A stretch of DNA of 64,000 bases from Synaphobranchus kaupii. Lineage: Eukaryota > Chordata > Actinopteri > Anguilliformes > Synaphobranchidae. Made by a program: the position numbers and the translations under genes. Positions within the stretch are counted from its first letter, which is position 1, and each line of letters opens with the position of its first letter. The stretch covers positions 65,561,626 to 65,625,625 of the forward strand of contig CM056379.1 in assembly GCA_029718625.1 (NCBI GenBank). The letters run 5' to 3'. The notes beneath the pieces are model-generated. The model searched no databases, was not told where the DNA came from, and was given only the letters and a program-made list of their open reading frames with translations. Shown piece after piece: positions 23,870 to 35,121 of this stretch.

Positions 23870-24827
23870 TGAGACAGGTGTGTGCGGGTTGGACCCGTAA
23901 TGCACGACTCAGAACACGGACGTAATAATAAATGCCCGCAAGGGCTTTATTATGGGGAAATCCAAAAATCGTAGTCACACAAGCAAAGTTCATCCACAGA
24001 AAATCCAGCCAAAAAACCAAAGTATAGTACCGAGGGAGAAGGCAGTCTCGGAATCGGTACACCATGCACAAGTTCAGAAACCAGAGTAGCTGTCAGCGGA
24101 GCAGAAGTACAATTCAGGGGTAAGCAGAGTTCGTAGGTCGTGGGACGTTGCAGGAGTCAGACCGAAGTCCTATCCGCGGGGCAGAGGTACAAACAGACAG
24201 CAGGCAAAACTCGTGGTCAAAAACAGGCAGTAGAAACGGTAGGCAGGCAGTAACAATGGTCAGTAAACAGGCTTGGATCAATAACAAAAGTCAGACAATG
24301 GATAACGCTCAAAAGTGACAGTAGTAAACTAACAGGCAACAATTTCGCAAAGACAAGACATGAACACTGAGCTTATATGCAGGTGTAGACAGGTGCAGAC
24401 ACTTAGCTTGAGAGCAGCATGCGAAGGGGAATCAGGTGTGGAAAGCTGACGAGGCAACAAGATAATTAGTAATCGTTAGTAATAAACCTATCCTGACCTA
24501 GCGTTAGTAAATTAGTAAATGACATGCACAAGAAACGTAAGGTAAACATGAACACATGGTTAGAGAGTTAGTATTACCCAATCCTGATCTAATGTTAGTA
24601 GATTAGTAAATAGACACGGGAAAATGAAACAATTAGGGAAGGCTGAGTGACAGCAAGAGAGAGAGGGAAAACAGCATGAATGCAAGGCTGCAGAAAAACA
24701 CGGAAATATGTATGCTAAATAAACTGCATCGTAACATAAACAGAACACAAGCATGACAAGAACAGAAAAATAAACTGTGACAATAACTAAACATGAAACG
24801 TGGCATGAACATGGCAGAAACGTAACA
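23870..24827 (-). mobile_element. Solo LTR, 958 bp
   Basis: The 5-bp duplication CAATG flanks it (23865-23869 and 24828-24832). On the minus strand it begins TGTTACGTTT and ends CCTGTCTCA, with a CATATAAGC box near 24372-24380 and an AATAAAG signal near 23948-23955. The minus-strand frames inside are not genes. It shares TACTAA/CTAACATTAG-type runs with the solo LTR at 34022-35121, so the two are probably related. Confidence 0.9.
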
Positions 24828-24904
24828 CAATGACATGACGTGATTTTTTTGTGTCCGAATTCATTACTTTCCTAAAAACAATAATAAAAAAAAAACATGT
24901 TATA

Positions 24905-26074
24905 CAGTTGCAGCCACTATTATTGGCCCCCCCTGTAAAGATGAGCAAAAAGGGTTATAAAAAATTCACCGTTTGGTGAATTAGCTTAATCTCACACTGA
25001 AAAAACAAGAAGAATCCAACCTTTAATTGACGTTAATTTATTATGAGAAAAAAAAATCCCTCATCAAGAAATAATTATTTTTAACAAAACCACATTGGCC
25101 ACAATTATTGGCCCCCCTGCATTTATATATAGAATAAAGTAACAATTTTTAATATTTGGTCACAAATCCTTTGCATGCCATGACTTCCTGATGTCTGTGA
25201 CCCAACAACATCAAAAGACTCTTGATATCTTATTTTCTGGTACTCTTACAAGCGATACTATAACATCTCTGCATTTGAATGGATCTCTATGGGAATTGGG
25301 GGGTGGGACTAGGTTTAGCTGTAAATTATGCTGGAACAGTATGGAATACATGGTTGGTAAAATGGCTGTAAGTCAACAAGGGTCTGAGGTATCAAACAAG
25401 CCTTAAACAATCACTCTGCTGCCAGATATGCAGTAGATATGGATGGATCACTTTAAGGGTTGTTTCTCCTGACACATTTTCCTATTGAACTCTATGGAAA
25501 AATAAGTCAGGAGAAGAAACCCTTCAAGTTATTCATCCATATCTACTGCATATCTGGCAACAGAGTGATGGTTTAAAGCTTGTTTGATACGTCAGACCCT
25601 TGATGACTTACAGCCATTTAGCCAACCATGTGTTCCATACTGTTCCAGTGTAATTTACAGCTAAATCTAGACCCACCCCCCAATTCCCATAGAGATCCAT
25701 TCAAATGCAGAGATGTTATAGTATCGCTTCTAAGAGTACCAGAAAATAAGATATCAAGAGTCTTTTGATGTTGTTGGGTCACAGACATCAGGAAGTCATG
25801 GCATGCAAAGGATATGTGACCAAATATTAAAAATGATTACTTTATTCTATATATAAATGCAGGGGGGCCAATAATTGTGGCCAATGTGGTTTTGTTAAAA
25901 ATAATTATTTCTTGATGAGGGAATTTTTTTTCTCATAATAAATTAACGTCAATTAAAGGTTGGATTCTTCTTGTTTTTTCAGTGTGAGATTAAGCTAATT
26001 CACCAAACGGTGAATTTTTTATAACCCTTTTTGCTCATCTTTACAGGGGGGGCCAATAATAGTGGCTGCAACTG
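24905..26074. mobile_element. Fold-back (fully palindromic) Tc1/mariner-type element
   Basis: The element is one inverted repeat with arms of about 580 bp meeting near 25490. It starts CAGTTGCAGCCACTATT and ends with the complement, flanked by TA on both sides (24903-24904, 26075-26076). The inner part of each arm (about 25152-25470 and its complement to 25826) matches the elements at 60482-61649 and 56612-57187, although their outer ends differ. It encodes nothing. Confidence 0.9.
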
Positions 26075-26174
26075 TATATCAAATTGCACTACAATATCTC
26101 CTTTATGAGAAACCCTTCTCATTTTATTGAAATTCTATTTATTTTTTGAGTTTTGGTGTTCTAAAGTTCCAAAA

Positions 26175-27473
26175 TGTCAGGTGGTGCGACCGTCCAAACA
26201 TACATGCAGAGAAAAAAACTGCAATAAAAAGGATAATTTTCTCAATAAAATTCCTAATAAAATAGTTTGGCATGATTTTATGTTAGATTGCTTATAAATG
26301 ACGGAAAGTAGTTTAACAGCCCTATTTTAAAACTATTCTATTACTTAAAAAACCTTTGTCCGAGAAATTGACTTCTCCAAATGTCAGGGGGGGCGACCGA
26401 CATAAAAACATAATTTTATGTACTGTGCCTGTAAGAAAACGATGCAACAGGGTGTGACATCACACAGAAGACCCCACAGGACCCCTGTCATGCAGTAATA
26501 AGGTTAGTAACTCTCCCACAAATATTACATAATTTGACGTTTTTGAGTAATGGTGAGGTTGGTTCAACTTACCATGTCAGGTGGTATGACCCCTGGGAAA
26601 CTATGAAAATTAGTTTTTATTCAGAAAATGTGTATTTGAAAAAATATATGTATAACCTTGAGTTCAAGGACAAAAATATAAAGTTAATTCCTGTTAGATT
26701 TGAATTGAGTTTGAAAAGTCAGGTGGTACGACCAATATGTCAGGTGGCGCGACTAGAATTACAGTTAAACCAATTGAAAAAAGTGATATTAATTAATGTG
26801 TTTGAAGATATTAAATACATTTTCTTAAATATATACATCTTTCTGTATGATATTAAGTTGTTTAAAGGTGAAAAAGTCCTACTCTTCAAGAATATAGGAC
26901 TATATAACCAAAATTGATACTCAAAGTTGCATATTGTACCTTTTAAGTTATTATTTTTTCATTCATTTTTGTAGATGCCATTATCAAGCAAAGAAAAAAC
27001 AGCACAGCATATAGATAGTTAAAAAATTATCCAGTTGCATTTCATTATTGAAATGTGTTCCTTGAGACTTCATGTTTCAGTTATATTTTTACAGCATTGA
27101 TCAAATGTTGTCTTGTTGACATTACCATTGTGGCAGTATTGTTTTAAATGTTGAATGTGCAGTATTTTTTTGAATGCTGACCTGAATGAAATGTAGTCCT
27201 CATTATTGAAATGTGTTCCTTGAGACTTGATGTTTCAGTTATATTTTTTAAGCATTGATCAAATGTTATCTTATTGACATTACCACTGTCGCTGGCCTGA
27301 ATGAAATGTAATTGTGTGATTAAGTTCCAGTATAAAATGCTTAGGTTTCAAATAAAAGCCAAATGAAACCAGAGTAAAATGCATTTACATATCCTTCTTT
27401 GAATTTAGTGAATATCAATTGTTATTGAGCACAATGTCAGGTGGCGCGACTGGCCATGATCAGGTGGTGTGAC
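26175..27473 (+). repeat. Dispersed TGTCAGGTGGNGCGAC motif (7 copies here)
   Basis: Copies start at 26175, 26382, 26575, 26717, 26738, 27435 and 27458, and one inverted copy lies at 29612-29627. Two pairs are about 21-23 bp apart; other spacings are irregular. All sit inside the transposon 23861-29803 and outside its nested insertions, so they may be transposase-binding sites. The frame 26534-26917 crosses them but looks non-coding. Confidence 0.75.
27043..27315. repeat. Imperfect tandem duplication, period 158 bp
   Basis: CATTATTGAAATGTGTTCC at 27043 recurs at 27201, followed in both copies by the same 70 bases and by CCTGAATGAAATGTA. The second copy lacks about 40 bases of the first. Confidence 0.8.
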
Positions 27474-27761
27474 CAGCAAATTTACATTTAAATGTATCCA
27501 TTCCCATTGCAGTCTGAAAAATTAAATCAGAAATATAACTGAAAATCTTTAAATAATGTATACGAATCATTTTTACTGTTAGAATTTTTGTTTTCTTTCT
27601 CTCTAAGTTTTTTGAAAACAAAAAGAAGTGGCTGTTTCTATAAATGGAATAAAACTGCCATAAATAAAGAAATTAAAGTGGAATTTACCATGTGATGTGT
27701 ATTTTACACACTACAATGATTCATATTTGCAGGTTTTCAGTAGTGGTAAATACATTAAAAG

Positions 27762-29582
27762 TGTTACGACCCCGGATATGGACTGGACCCAAATGCACGA
27801 CTCGAACACAGGAATGCCAATACTCAAGTATTTTATTGCTTGACCAGGTTTCACTCCTGAAGCATGGGGAGAAAGGCAAAGGCAGTTATTGTTCCAAGCC
27901 GGAACTGGACTTGACAGACAGACAGAGCTCTTAATAAATTATGCTTCGACCAATACTCCTGAAGCATAGGGAGAACATATAAGATGGACAGTCCGGGTAA
28001 TGGGATCAGCAGGGGAGCAGCAGGAACAGGAGAGGCCAGGGGCTGGAGATGGAGACGGATAACCAGGCAGGCTGAGCAGAGGTAGAGCGGGAGCGGGAAC
28101 AGGGCTGAGTGGAGTGGCAGGAATTGTGCAGGACAGTGGAGCGGAGTCCGGGCAGGACGTGGGCGCAGCAGCAGGGCAGCAGAAGTAGCAGCAACAGCAG
28201 CAGTAGCAGCAGCGACAGCAGCAACAACAGCAGCAGCACATCAGCAGCAGCACAGGCAGGAGGTGGGCACCGTCGCAGAGTGGAGGAGCAGGAGCCCTGG
28301 CTGCATGCACACACGTCAGATGGATGGCAGGAAAACAGCAACACAGGCAGGGGTAGCAAACAACTGCAGGTTGGCAGACTCAAGCAGACAGAGTTAGTAC
28401 AGCGAGGCAGGAATAATGAACAGCGGGAAACGCCGTTCCAGACAAGAGCTAGATAGATAGATAGATAGATAGATTAGTTTATTGTCCTTTACAGGAAATT
28501 CATTTCCACAGCTGTACAGCGCCACACATGAAACATTCCTATTCCCAGCTACATTTACACACATATATGTTTACCTAAGTCACCTACATTTACCATACAA
28601 TTCCATCACCACCGTATTTTCACATATACACACACATATACATACACTTATACACATAACATATTATGGTTAGGGAGGTTGTCGGGGAGTTTTGTTGAGG
28701 AGTGTGATGGCAGAGGGAACAAAGCTCTTACTGAAACGGGCCCGTTTCCAGGCCAGGGCTCTATATCTGCGGCCTGATGGGAGCAGAGTGAAACATGGAT
28801 TGAGGGGGTGACTGGGATCATGTGCTATGGTGCGTGCTTTGCGTGTGATGGCTTTGCTGTTGAGGTCTGATAGATTGGGAGTGGGGAGGCCGATGATTTT
28901 TGTGGCGTTGTGTGTGATGCGTAGGAGTTTGTTTTTGTTAGGGGCAGTGAGCATGTTGAAGAAACAGGGGGAGCAGTAGAGGAGAATGGGCTGGATGATG
29001 CTCTTGTAGAGCAGCAGCAGAAGGTGGGGGGCAACGGAGAGTGCTCTGAGTTTGCGGATGGCAGAGAGCCTTTGTTGGCTGCGTTTATGGATGTCAGTGG
29101 TGTGTTGATTAAAGCTCAGTTTATTGTCCAGGGTGAGTCCAAGGTATTTGTAGCTCTCTACCATCTCCACTAGACAGGTACCTTAGACGGAGTAGAGAGG
29201 CAAATTAACGCCGGTACAAGACAAGACTTTCAATAGCAAGACTGGATACTAGGAATCAAGACAAGACCAGAGGTTTCAGACAAAGAGAGTTAACGAACTG
29301 GCACAGGACAGAGAACACCGGGTGACTAAATACAAACATTAATTGATATCAATTAGGTGCCGCGTGCGAATGTATGCGAGGGTGATTAACAGAGCGGAGA
29401 GTGTGGAATGCATGCAAAACTGGGGAATGGGATAGGCTGAGAGAAGAGTAGAGAGACAGAGTGACACGAAAGGAAAAACCACGCCCAACCTGCAGCTCGG
29501 GGAAACAAACTAGGGAGAGACGAACATGAAACCGGGAGAAGGAAAACACGGGAAACGAGAGGACGGGAGTGAGAACATTACA
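27762..29582 (-). mobile_element. Solo LTR of the element B family, interrupted by a LINE fragment
   Basis: AAAAG flanks it on both sides (27757-27761, 29583-29587). On the minus strand it starts TGTAATGTTCTCAC and ends GGGGTCGTAACA, and aligns with 6597-8147. A CAG/CTG-rich stretch at about 28160-28240 replaces the inverted repeat seen in that copy. A LINE fragment (about 28451-29172) lies inside. It has no internal retrotransposon genes. Confidence 0.9.
28670..29170 (-). pseudogene. LINE reverse-transcriptase C-terminus, nested in solo LTR
   Basis: The frame of 166 codons reads a YKYLG motif, RLSAIRKL, and then SIIQPILLY and HPLNPCFTLLPSGRRYRAL, which is the C-terminal end of the RT of Jockey-clade LINEs (CR1, L2 or Rex1 type; exact family not decided). 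The 3' UTR continues to a TAGA/TCTA microsatellite tail at about 28451-28475. The fragment is 5'-truncated near 29172, as usual for LINE insertions. AGACA-like flanks could be a short imperfect target duplication. It is open but incomplete and cannot work alone. Confidence 0.85.
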
Positions 29583-29801
29583 AAAAGTGTATTATTCAAA
29601 ATTCATATATGGTCGCGCCAACTGACATTTCTGGGTGGTAAAATCTGAAATCTTGTTTAAAAATGTATTTATATCACCTTAAAAGCTATGAAACAAATAT
29701 AAATACACAGGATACATTCTTGTGGAATTAAGAATGTATTTCAAATCCATTTTGGTCAGTATTTTTTTTTTTTCATTTTGAAAACCTTATTTGTCATTGA
29801 C

Positions 29802-29803
<2 letters not shown>

Positions 29804-29835
<32 letters not shown>
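29804..29835. repeat. AT dinucleotide microsatellite
   Basis: This (AT)n run abuts the right end of the 23861-29803 element; a matching run is at about 23830-23860 on its left. The two runs are probably one interrupted microsatellite used as the target. Confidence 0.8.
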
Positions 29836-29836
<1 letters not shown>

Positions 29837-30240
29837 TGTGTATGTATGTATAGATGGATGAACTGGTAATCTGTGACTTCCAGTATTGAGGATATTTTTT
29901 GCATACTGCATGTCACTAAACGGCCTATGCAGTATAAGTTATACATGTAAGTAACACAAGACGCAGTAACGTAAGTCATGGCTCTGATTCGGACACTGTC
30001 GACTAATAGACATAACGTTAGATAGATAGGCTAACAGAAAGATAGATAGAACATAAAGATAGACAAAAACTCAAACTCAAAAGAGAAGGCTTCGCGGCAA
30101 ATGACAGTAGCAGCTATGAATCGTGTAGGCTACGTTGTTCTCTGATGCTTTTTGTTTGCTTGGAATCTTATTTGTCGGTTGAGTCATTTCAGAATCATTA
30201 ATAGGCCTAGGCCTACATGTCAATAAAGTTACCAAAATAA

Positions 30241-30500
30241 GCATTCAATTCAATTTTATTTGTATAGCGCTTTTTACAGAGAACTGTCACAAAGACGCTG
30301 CACAGGGAAACAGAAGGACAATTGAGCAAAAAACCAGGCCTTAACCCCCAACCAGCAAAATGAGGTAAAAAAACTCCCAGGTAGGGGAGAAAAAACACTG
30401 AACAGTGGCGAGAAAAAACTCCCCAGTGGGAAGAAATCTCAGAAGGAACCTGGCTAGAGAGGGGGTGCCCATCCTTCGCTGGCCGGCCCGGTTTAGACTA
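30241..30500. repeat. Teleost-type interspersed repeat (LINE 3' end type)
   Basis: It begins with TTCAATTCAATTTTATTTG followed by a TATAGCGCTTTTTACA block, then an A-rich AACTCCC/GGGAGAAA region and AGAAGGAACCTGGCTAGAG. I recognise this from fish genomes as a very common dispersed repeat from the 3' region of a LINE, but the family name is not certain. Confidence 0.6.
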
Positions 30501-30921
30501 AAGGTGGACTGAATGGTAATAGTCAATTCAATAATCAGTTCAAAGGGGTAGGGTGATGCATCTGGGACTCTGGTAGCATGCCTCTGTTGTCTGCTGATAA
30601 TGACGCCGTGTTCGTTCTCGTTTTATAGATTCATTCTGGAGACAGTTTTTGACTACAAGAGTCCCAGAGTTTCATTTTCAAAATCGTGGTCCACTGTCAC
30701 CAAATCAATTGATCTTAAAGTATTTTCAACGTCCATTGCCGTTACAGTGCCATCATCATTTTTCATTTTCATCAGAACAAAAACTGTAGTCTAAGTCCAG
30801 ATCAGAAATATTGTCCTCGGTTTCCCTGTTGTGTCATCGTCTTCCCCATCAGATTCAGAATCAGAATTATTACCATTGTTCATTGATTGTATGATAAAGG
30901 ATTTCATGAATTCTTCATTGT

Positions 30922-31137
30922 CTATGCTTCTCCGGCAGCTAAATTATCCAGAACAGCAGTAGCATTTCCAGTGGTTCCATTTTGATAGTAAGTAAACAGA
31001 GCAGGCCATGTGAGTTGATTAATGGGCGTGGCACTACAAAACTCAGAGCCAATTGAAACTAGTAAGGTGTCAATGGAAAGCTCATAGTCTGCACACTCAA
31101 ACTCGAAGCCCATCCCTTGCAAACATGATTTTAACAA
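30922..31137 (-). CDS. Unrecognised 71-codon frame
   Basis: The translation has ordinary amino-acid composition (one Cys pair, an acidic FECADYELSID segment) unlike the low-complexity frames around it, and acidic protein-like sequence continues downstream on the same strand after the stop. No family is recognised and no neighbour gives context. It may be a fragment of a decayed transposon gene or chance. Confidence 0.2.
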   Translation of the reverse strand: MLKSCLQGMGFEFECADYELSIDTLLVSIGSEFCSATPINQLTWPALFTYYQNGTTGNATAVLDNLAAGEA

Positions 31138-31536
31138 GCATATTTTTGTTACTTATTACAGGTATTTAGATATCTTAAATATGTTCAATATTATATTAAG
31201 TGACTTCTAAAATACTTTTACTTTCATTATAAGGAAAAAAACCGAAATCTATTTTTTTTGTTTTCACCCATATTTTGCGCCGTAGGCTAGGCTACTGTGA
31301 ATTGCAGAAGTGCGACTTGCGGACCGTTTTACCAGCTCGCGTCCCCTATGAAAATAATTACGCATCACCAGTCATGTTGCATGCAAGATGTAGGCTAACC
31401 TTTTTCTTTTTGTTTTTTTAAATCCAATCTAGATTTATTAGCTTAGAAGACCTAACAAATGTCGCAACCCACCATGAGAGAAACTTGAAGTCTTGACGAA
31501 TCAGAAAGTGAGGGGATCAGAAAGTTATACCACCTA

Positions 31537-33164
31537 GAGTTGTGTTCAAATAAATAGCAGTGCGTTAAAAAAAGTGAATAAAGTGCAAATATTTTTTAAT
31601 AGCTTTTAGTTCCATATTTCAAATGTAGTGGAAACATTACACATTCAATTCCAAATCAAAGCATTAACAAATTTTATCAAGTCTGCGTTATTCTTTTACA
31701 GGAAGCAAAGAAAAGGAATATTAATCTGTTCAAAAAAATAGCAGTGTCGACATTTTTCTCTTCAAACTCAAACACTTACTGTATAAACTGAAGAAATTTT
31801 TCAAGATTTAACTTCACTTTAAATTACTGAACTAATATTTAGTTGCATAACCATTGTTTTTGATAACTGCTGCGCATCTGCGTTGCATCGAGTCAACCAA
31901 CTTCTGGCACCTAGAAACAGGTATTTCAGGTCAGGATGAATTAACTACATTCCACAGTTCCTGTGAATTTCTGGGTTTTTCTTCAGAAACTGCATTTTTA
32001 ATGTCACCCCACAAGTTTTCAATGGGGTTGAGGTCGGGGGATTGAGCTGGCCACTCCATTACCTCAATCCTTTTTGTCTGGAACCAAGATGTTGCTCGCT
32101 TACTCGTGTGTTTGGGGTCGTTGTCTTGTTGAAACACCCATTTCAGGGGCATTTCCTCTTCGGCATACGGCAACGTAATCTCTTCAAGTGTTTTGAAGTA
32201 TTTTCCATGATCCCTGGTATACGATAAATAGGCCCAACACCGTAGTATGAAAAACATCCCCAAACTATGATTTTTGCGCCACCATGCTTCACTGTCTTCA
32301 CAGTGTACTGTGGCTTGAATTCAGTACCCGGGGGTCGTCTGACGTACTGTCGACGACCACTAGACCCGAAAAGAACAATTTTACACTCATCAGTCCACAG
32401 AATGTTAGCCATTTCTCTTTGGCCCAATCGATGTGTTCCTTGGCAAATTTGAACCGATTCTGCACATGCCGTTTTTTCAACAATGGTGCTTTTCGGGGGC
32501 TTCTTGCTGATAGCTTAGCTTCGATCACACGTCTTCTGACTGTAACAGCACTTACAGGTAATTTTAGATCATATTTGATCTTTCTGGAGGTGATGATTGG
32601 CTGAATCTTTGCCATTCTGACTATTCTTCAATCCGTTTTAACAGTAGTTGCTCGTTTTCTTCCGCGTGTTTCGTTTTTTTTTTGCCATTTTAAAGCATTT
32701 GAGATCATTTTAGCTGAGCATCCTATAATTTGCTGCACTTCTTTATACGTTTTCCCCTCTCCAATCAACTTTTTAATCAAATTACGTTGTTCCTCCGAAG
32801 AATGTTTGGAACGGCCCATTTTACTTAGCAATTCAGAAGGAAATATATTTTATAACAATGTGTGAAACCTTTGCTTCCCTTCTTCCTTAATAAAGGACAA
32901 TTAATGACACCTGTTTTTTCACAAAATGAATGAATTCTCTAATTAAACTCCACACTGCTATTATTTTGAACACGCCCCTTTCAATGAAGGAGTCAATTAC
33001 TCAGACCAAGCAGCGTGCATGTCATGACAGTTGGGTCTGTTGTTTTTCTATTACACTACTACATCTACAAGTAAATTATTTGCCATGCAGAAATATCACT
33101 ACTACCAATAACAGTGGTTCATCAGTTTACTGATGTTGTACTGCTATTTTTTTTAACACAACTG
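31537..33164 (-). mobile_element. Tc1-like transposon with IR/DR ends, defective
   Basis: TA duplications lie at 31535-31536 and 33165-33166. The ends share GTTGTGTTCAAA...AATAGCAGTG-type inverted repeats. A second, inner copy of the CAAAAAAATAGCAGTG motif occurs on each side (about 31728-31750 and 32947-32969), giving the inverted-repeat/direct-repeat layout known from Sleeping Beauty-type Tc1 elements. Total length is 1628 bp, normal for the group. Confidence 0.9.
31934..32819 (-). pseudogene. Tc1-like DDE transposase pseudogene
   Basis: The start is taken at the MGRSKHSSEE methionine (32819), just inside the inner repeat. An N-terminal helix-turn-helix region (about residues 5-60) is followed by a GRKR hook-like segment, then the DDE catalytic domain with Asp in an LWTDE context (near 32395), Asp in QQDNDPKHTS (near 32085) and Glu in PDLNPIENLW (near 32020). 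Defects are an in-frame TGA at 32628-32630 and frameshifts near 32410 and 32200. The transposase would cut and paste the element at TA sites; this copy cannot. Confidence 0.9.
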
Positions 33165-33784
33165 TAAATACTCTAATACTCTACAGGCAAGTCCCGCGTG
33201 TTCTTTTGAAGCTCAAAAGTGGTCAGCTGAAATTCCTATACCGCGTTACCTGACTTACAGTGGCAAGAATGACACAGATGTAAGGAACATGCCTCTATAT
33301 TCTTACATGTGGAGTATTACTCATGCAAGGTGTTTACACATACATTTAGCAGTAGTGGTGATAGACAAATAAAACATATTTGTCATACCAGTCTTCACCC
33401 GGGCACCATAAATGTAGAGAATATCCTCGGACGGGGTGCCAATAAATGTAAGGATTATGCCTCTGTATATTTAAAAACTCTTACATGGGATGCCAGAAAT
33501 ATAGGCAATAACTATGGAATAATGAGGTTTACCCTTAATATTCTTAAGTTAGGTTAAAATTAAATCAGTCTCATTTGATTATTATGGATTATAATTACTA
33601 CTACTTCAATTTACCATCAAAGCACCCTCGTGTTCATATGATATCAGAACACCAGGTTTAACAAAAATAGATTTATTAAACAAGGAAAAACAGGAATATC
33701 ACATTCTACTAAATAGACATATCATGTTGTGTGCTATTGGAGCTTTTGTGTGGGTATGCACATGTGTGTGCATTGCGTGTGTAG

Positions 33785-33787
<3 letters not shown>

Positions 33788-33834
<47 letters not shown>

Positions 33835-33852
33835 GTGTGTGTGTGTGTGTGT
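33788..33852. repeat. GT dinucleotide microsatellite
   Basis: A (GT)n run with one interruption, conserved in position at 40971-41040 in the second copy of the surrounding repeat. The CV-rich and HT-rich frames on both strands are artefacts of it. Confidence 0.95.
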
Positions 33853-34021
33853 GCCACGTGTGCTCAGAGAACAAAGGAGTGTGGGGTAAACTGGCTGTGT
33901 CGCAGCACGATGGTGGTTATTGATCTCAAATCTAACTTTACTATAAATAAGTTCACGCACTTATTTACGCACTTAGGATAGAGGGGCAAACCAGTGAGGC
34001 CTGCTCGTGTTAGTTAGTACT

Positions 34022-35121
34022 TGTTAGGATCCTGTAATTCTGTCTGTTTATTCTTTATTTGTTATTATTTTTCCTGTTTTCTTTCCCTCGCGATTGTCAG
34101 TCCGCCTTCCATGTTTCTGAGATTCCACCCCCTGTCTTTGTCATTGCACTATTCGGGTGATTTTGGGAACATTCAGGTTTCTTCTGTATTTCGTATATCT
34201 CATTTTCTTCCTTCTGGCTTTATTTATATTTGTATATAATACTAATGTACTAATCATACTAACTGTTAGATTAGATTGAATACTAACCTGCTAACAAACT
34301 AACATGTATATAATACTAACCTACTAACATTAGGGTTCTAGAGTTCACTACTAACATTACTAATTACTAATTCATCTTGAGTTTCTATCTGCAGCTGTCA
34401 TTTCCCTCCTCATTATCCTATCCCTGTATCCATCTGTGATTTTGCATTCTCTGCACGTGTCCACTTTCGTGGTCCTCCCCTCTGAGCTGTGCACTTGTTT
34501 ACCTGCTAACTCCAGGCCGTTTGTTATCATTGTGTCTATGTGTATTCCAGTCCGTGTCTTACGTTTCCCCTGTCATTGTTTTATTGGTCCCTGTTAACCC
34601 TCACTGTTCTCACCTGTGAGCAATCTCCCCTCCCTGCTTCTACACACCTGATTCCCATTATGTCTGTCTCCCTCTGTGTGTATATATACCTTGTCATTTC
34701 AGTGTTTCTTCGCGAGTTCCTCATTATTGATTTTCTTCTGTGTTTTTGCGAGTGTCCCGAGTTCCTGCCCTGCTTTATATTTCCGAGTTTTTGTTTCCCT
34801 AGTTTTTGCCTGTTGTTGTTTTGTTTTGTATTTAGTCTGTTGTTCTCTTTTTGTTCCTCTTACGCCTCCCCGGTTTTGACCTCTGCCTGCGTTCTCGCGA
34901 CCCTGGTTTTGGATCCTGCTTTTGTACCTTTGCTGTGCCTTCCCGGTTTGACCCCTGCCTGTTCCTTGACCACTCTTTGGACTGTGCTTTGTACCGTTGC
35001 CCTGTCTCCCCGGTTTTTGACCCTGCCTGTTTACCACAGATTGCTGCCTTGCCCTTTATTAAACTTCGGTTTTTGCGAACTCCTGCCTGCGTTTGGGTCC
35101 TTCCCCCACCAACACCTAACA
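34022..35121 (+). mobile_element. Solo LTR, 1100 bp
   Basis: GTACT flanks it on both sides (34017-34021, 35122-35126). It begins TGTTAGGATCC and ends ACACCTAACA. The second copy of the surrounding repeat (41260-41300) lacks this insertion, which confirms the boundaries. A TATATATACC box is near 34680 and a TTTATTAAAC possible polyadenylation region near 35056. The 198-codon frame 34540-35136 lies in the LTR and is hydrophobic low-complexity, not a gene. Confidence 0.93.

Larger units (their letters stand above)
23861..29803. mobile_element. Unclassified ~2-kb DNA transposon with three nested insertions
   Basis: The 12-bp inverted ends GGGTCAATGACA (23861-23869 continuing at 24833) and TGTCATTGACCC (29792-29803) are both set directly against AT-dinucleotide runs. 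Three later insertions with exact duplications lie inside: a solo LTR (23870-24827), a fold-back element (24905-26074) and a solo LTR (27762-29582). Removing them and their duplications leaves 1982 bp. That core has no recognisable transposase but carries eight copies of a TGTCAGGTGGNGCGAC motif. The superfamily is unknown. Confidence 0.7.

Noticed and set aside
26534..26917. 127-codon frame in the 23.9-kb transposon
   Set aside because: Lys/Ile/Tyr-rich translation of AT-rich DNA that crosses three copies of the 16-bp motif; no domain.
33724..33981. Cys/Val-rich and His/Thr-rich frames
   Set aside because: Translation of a GT dinucleotide run; also seen at 40946-41128.
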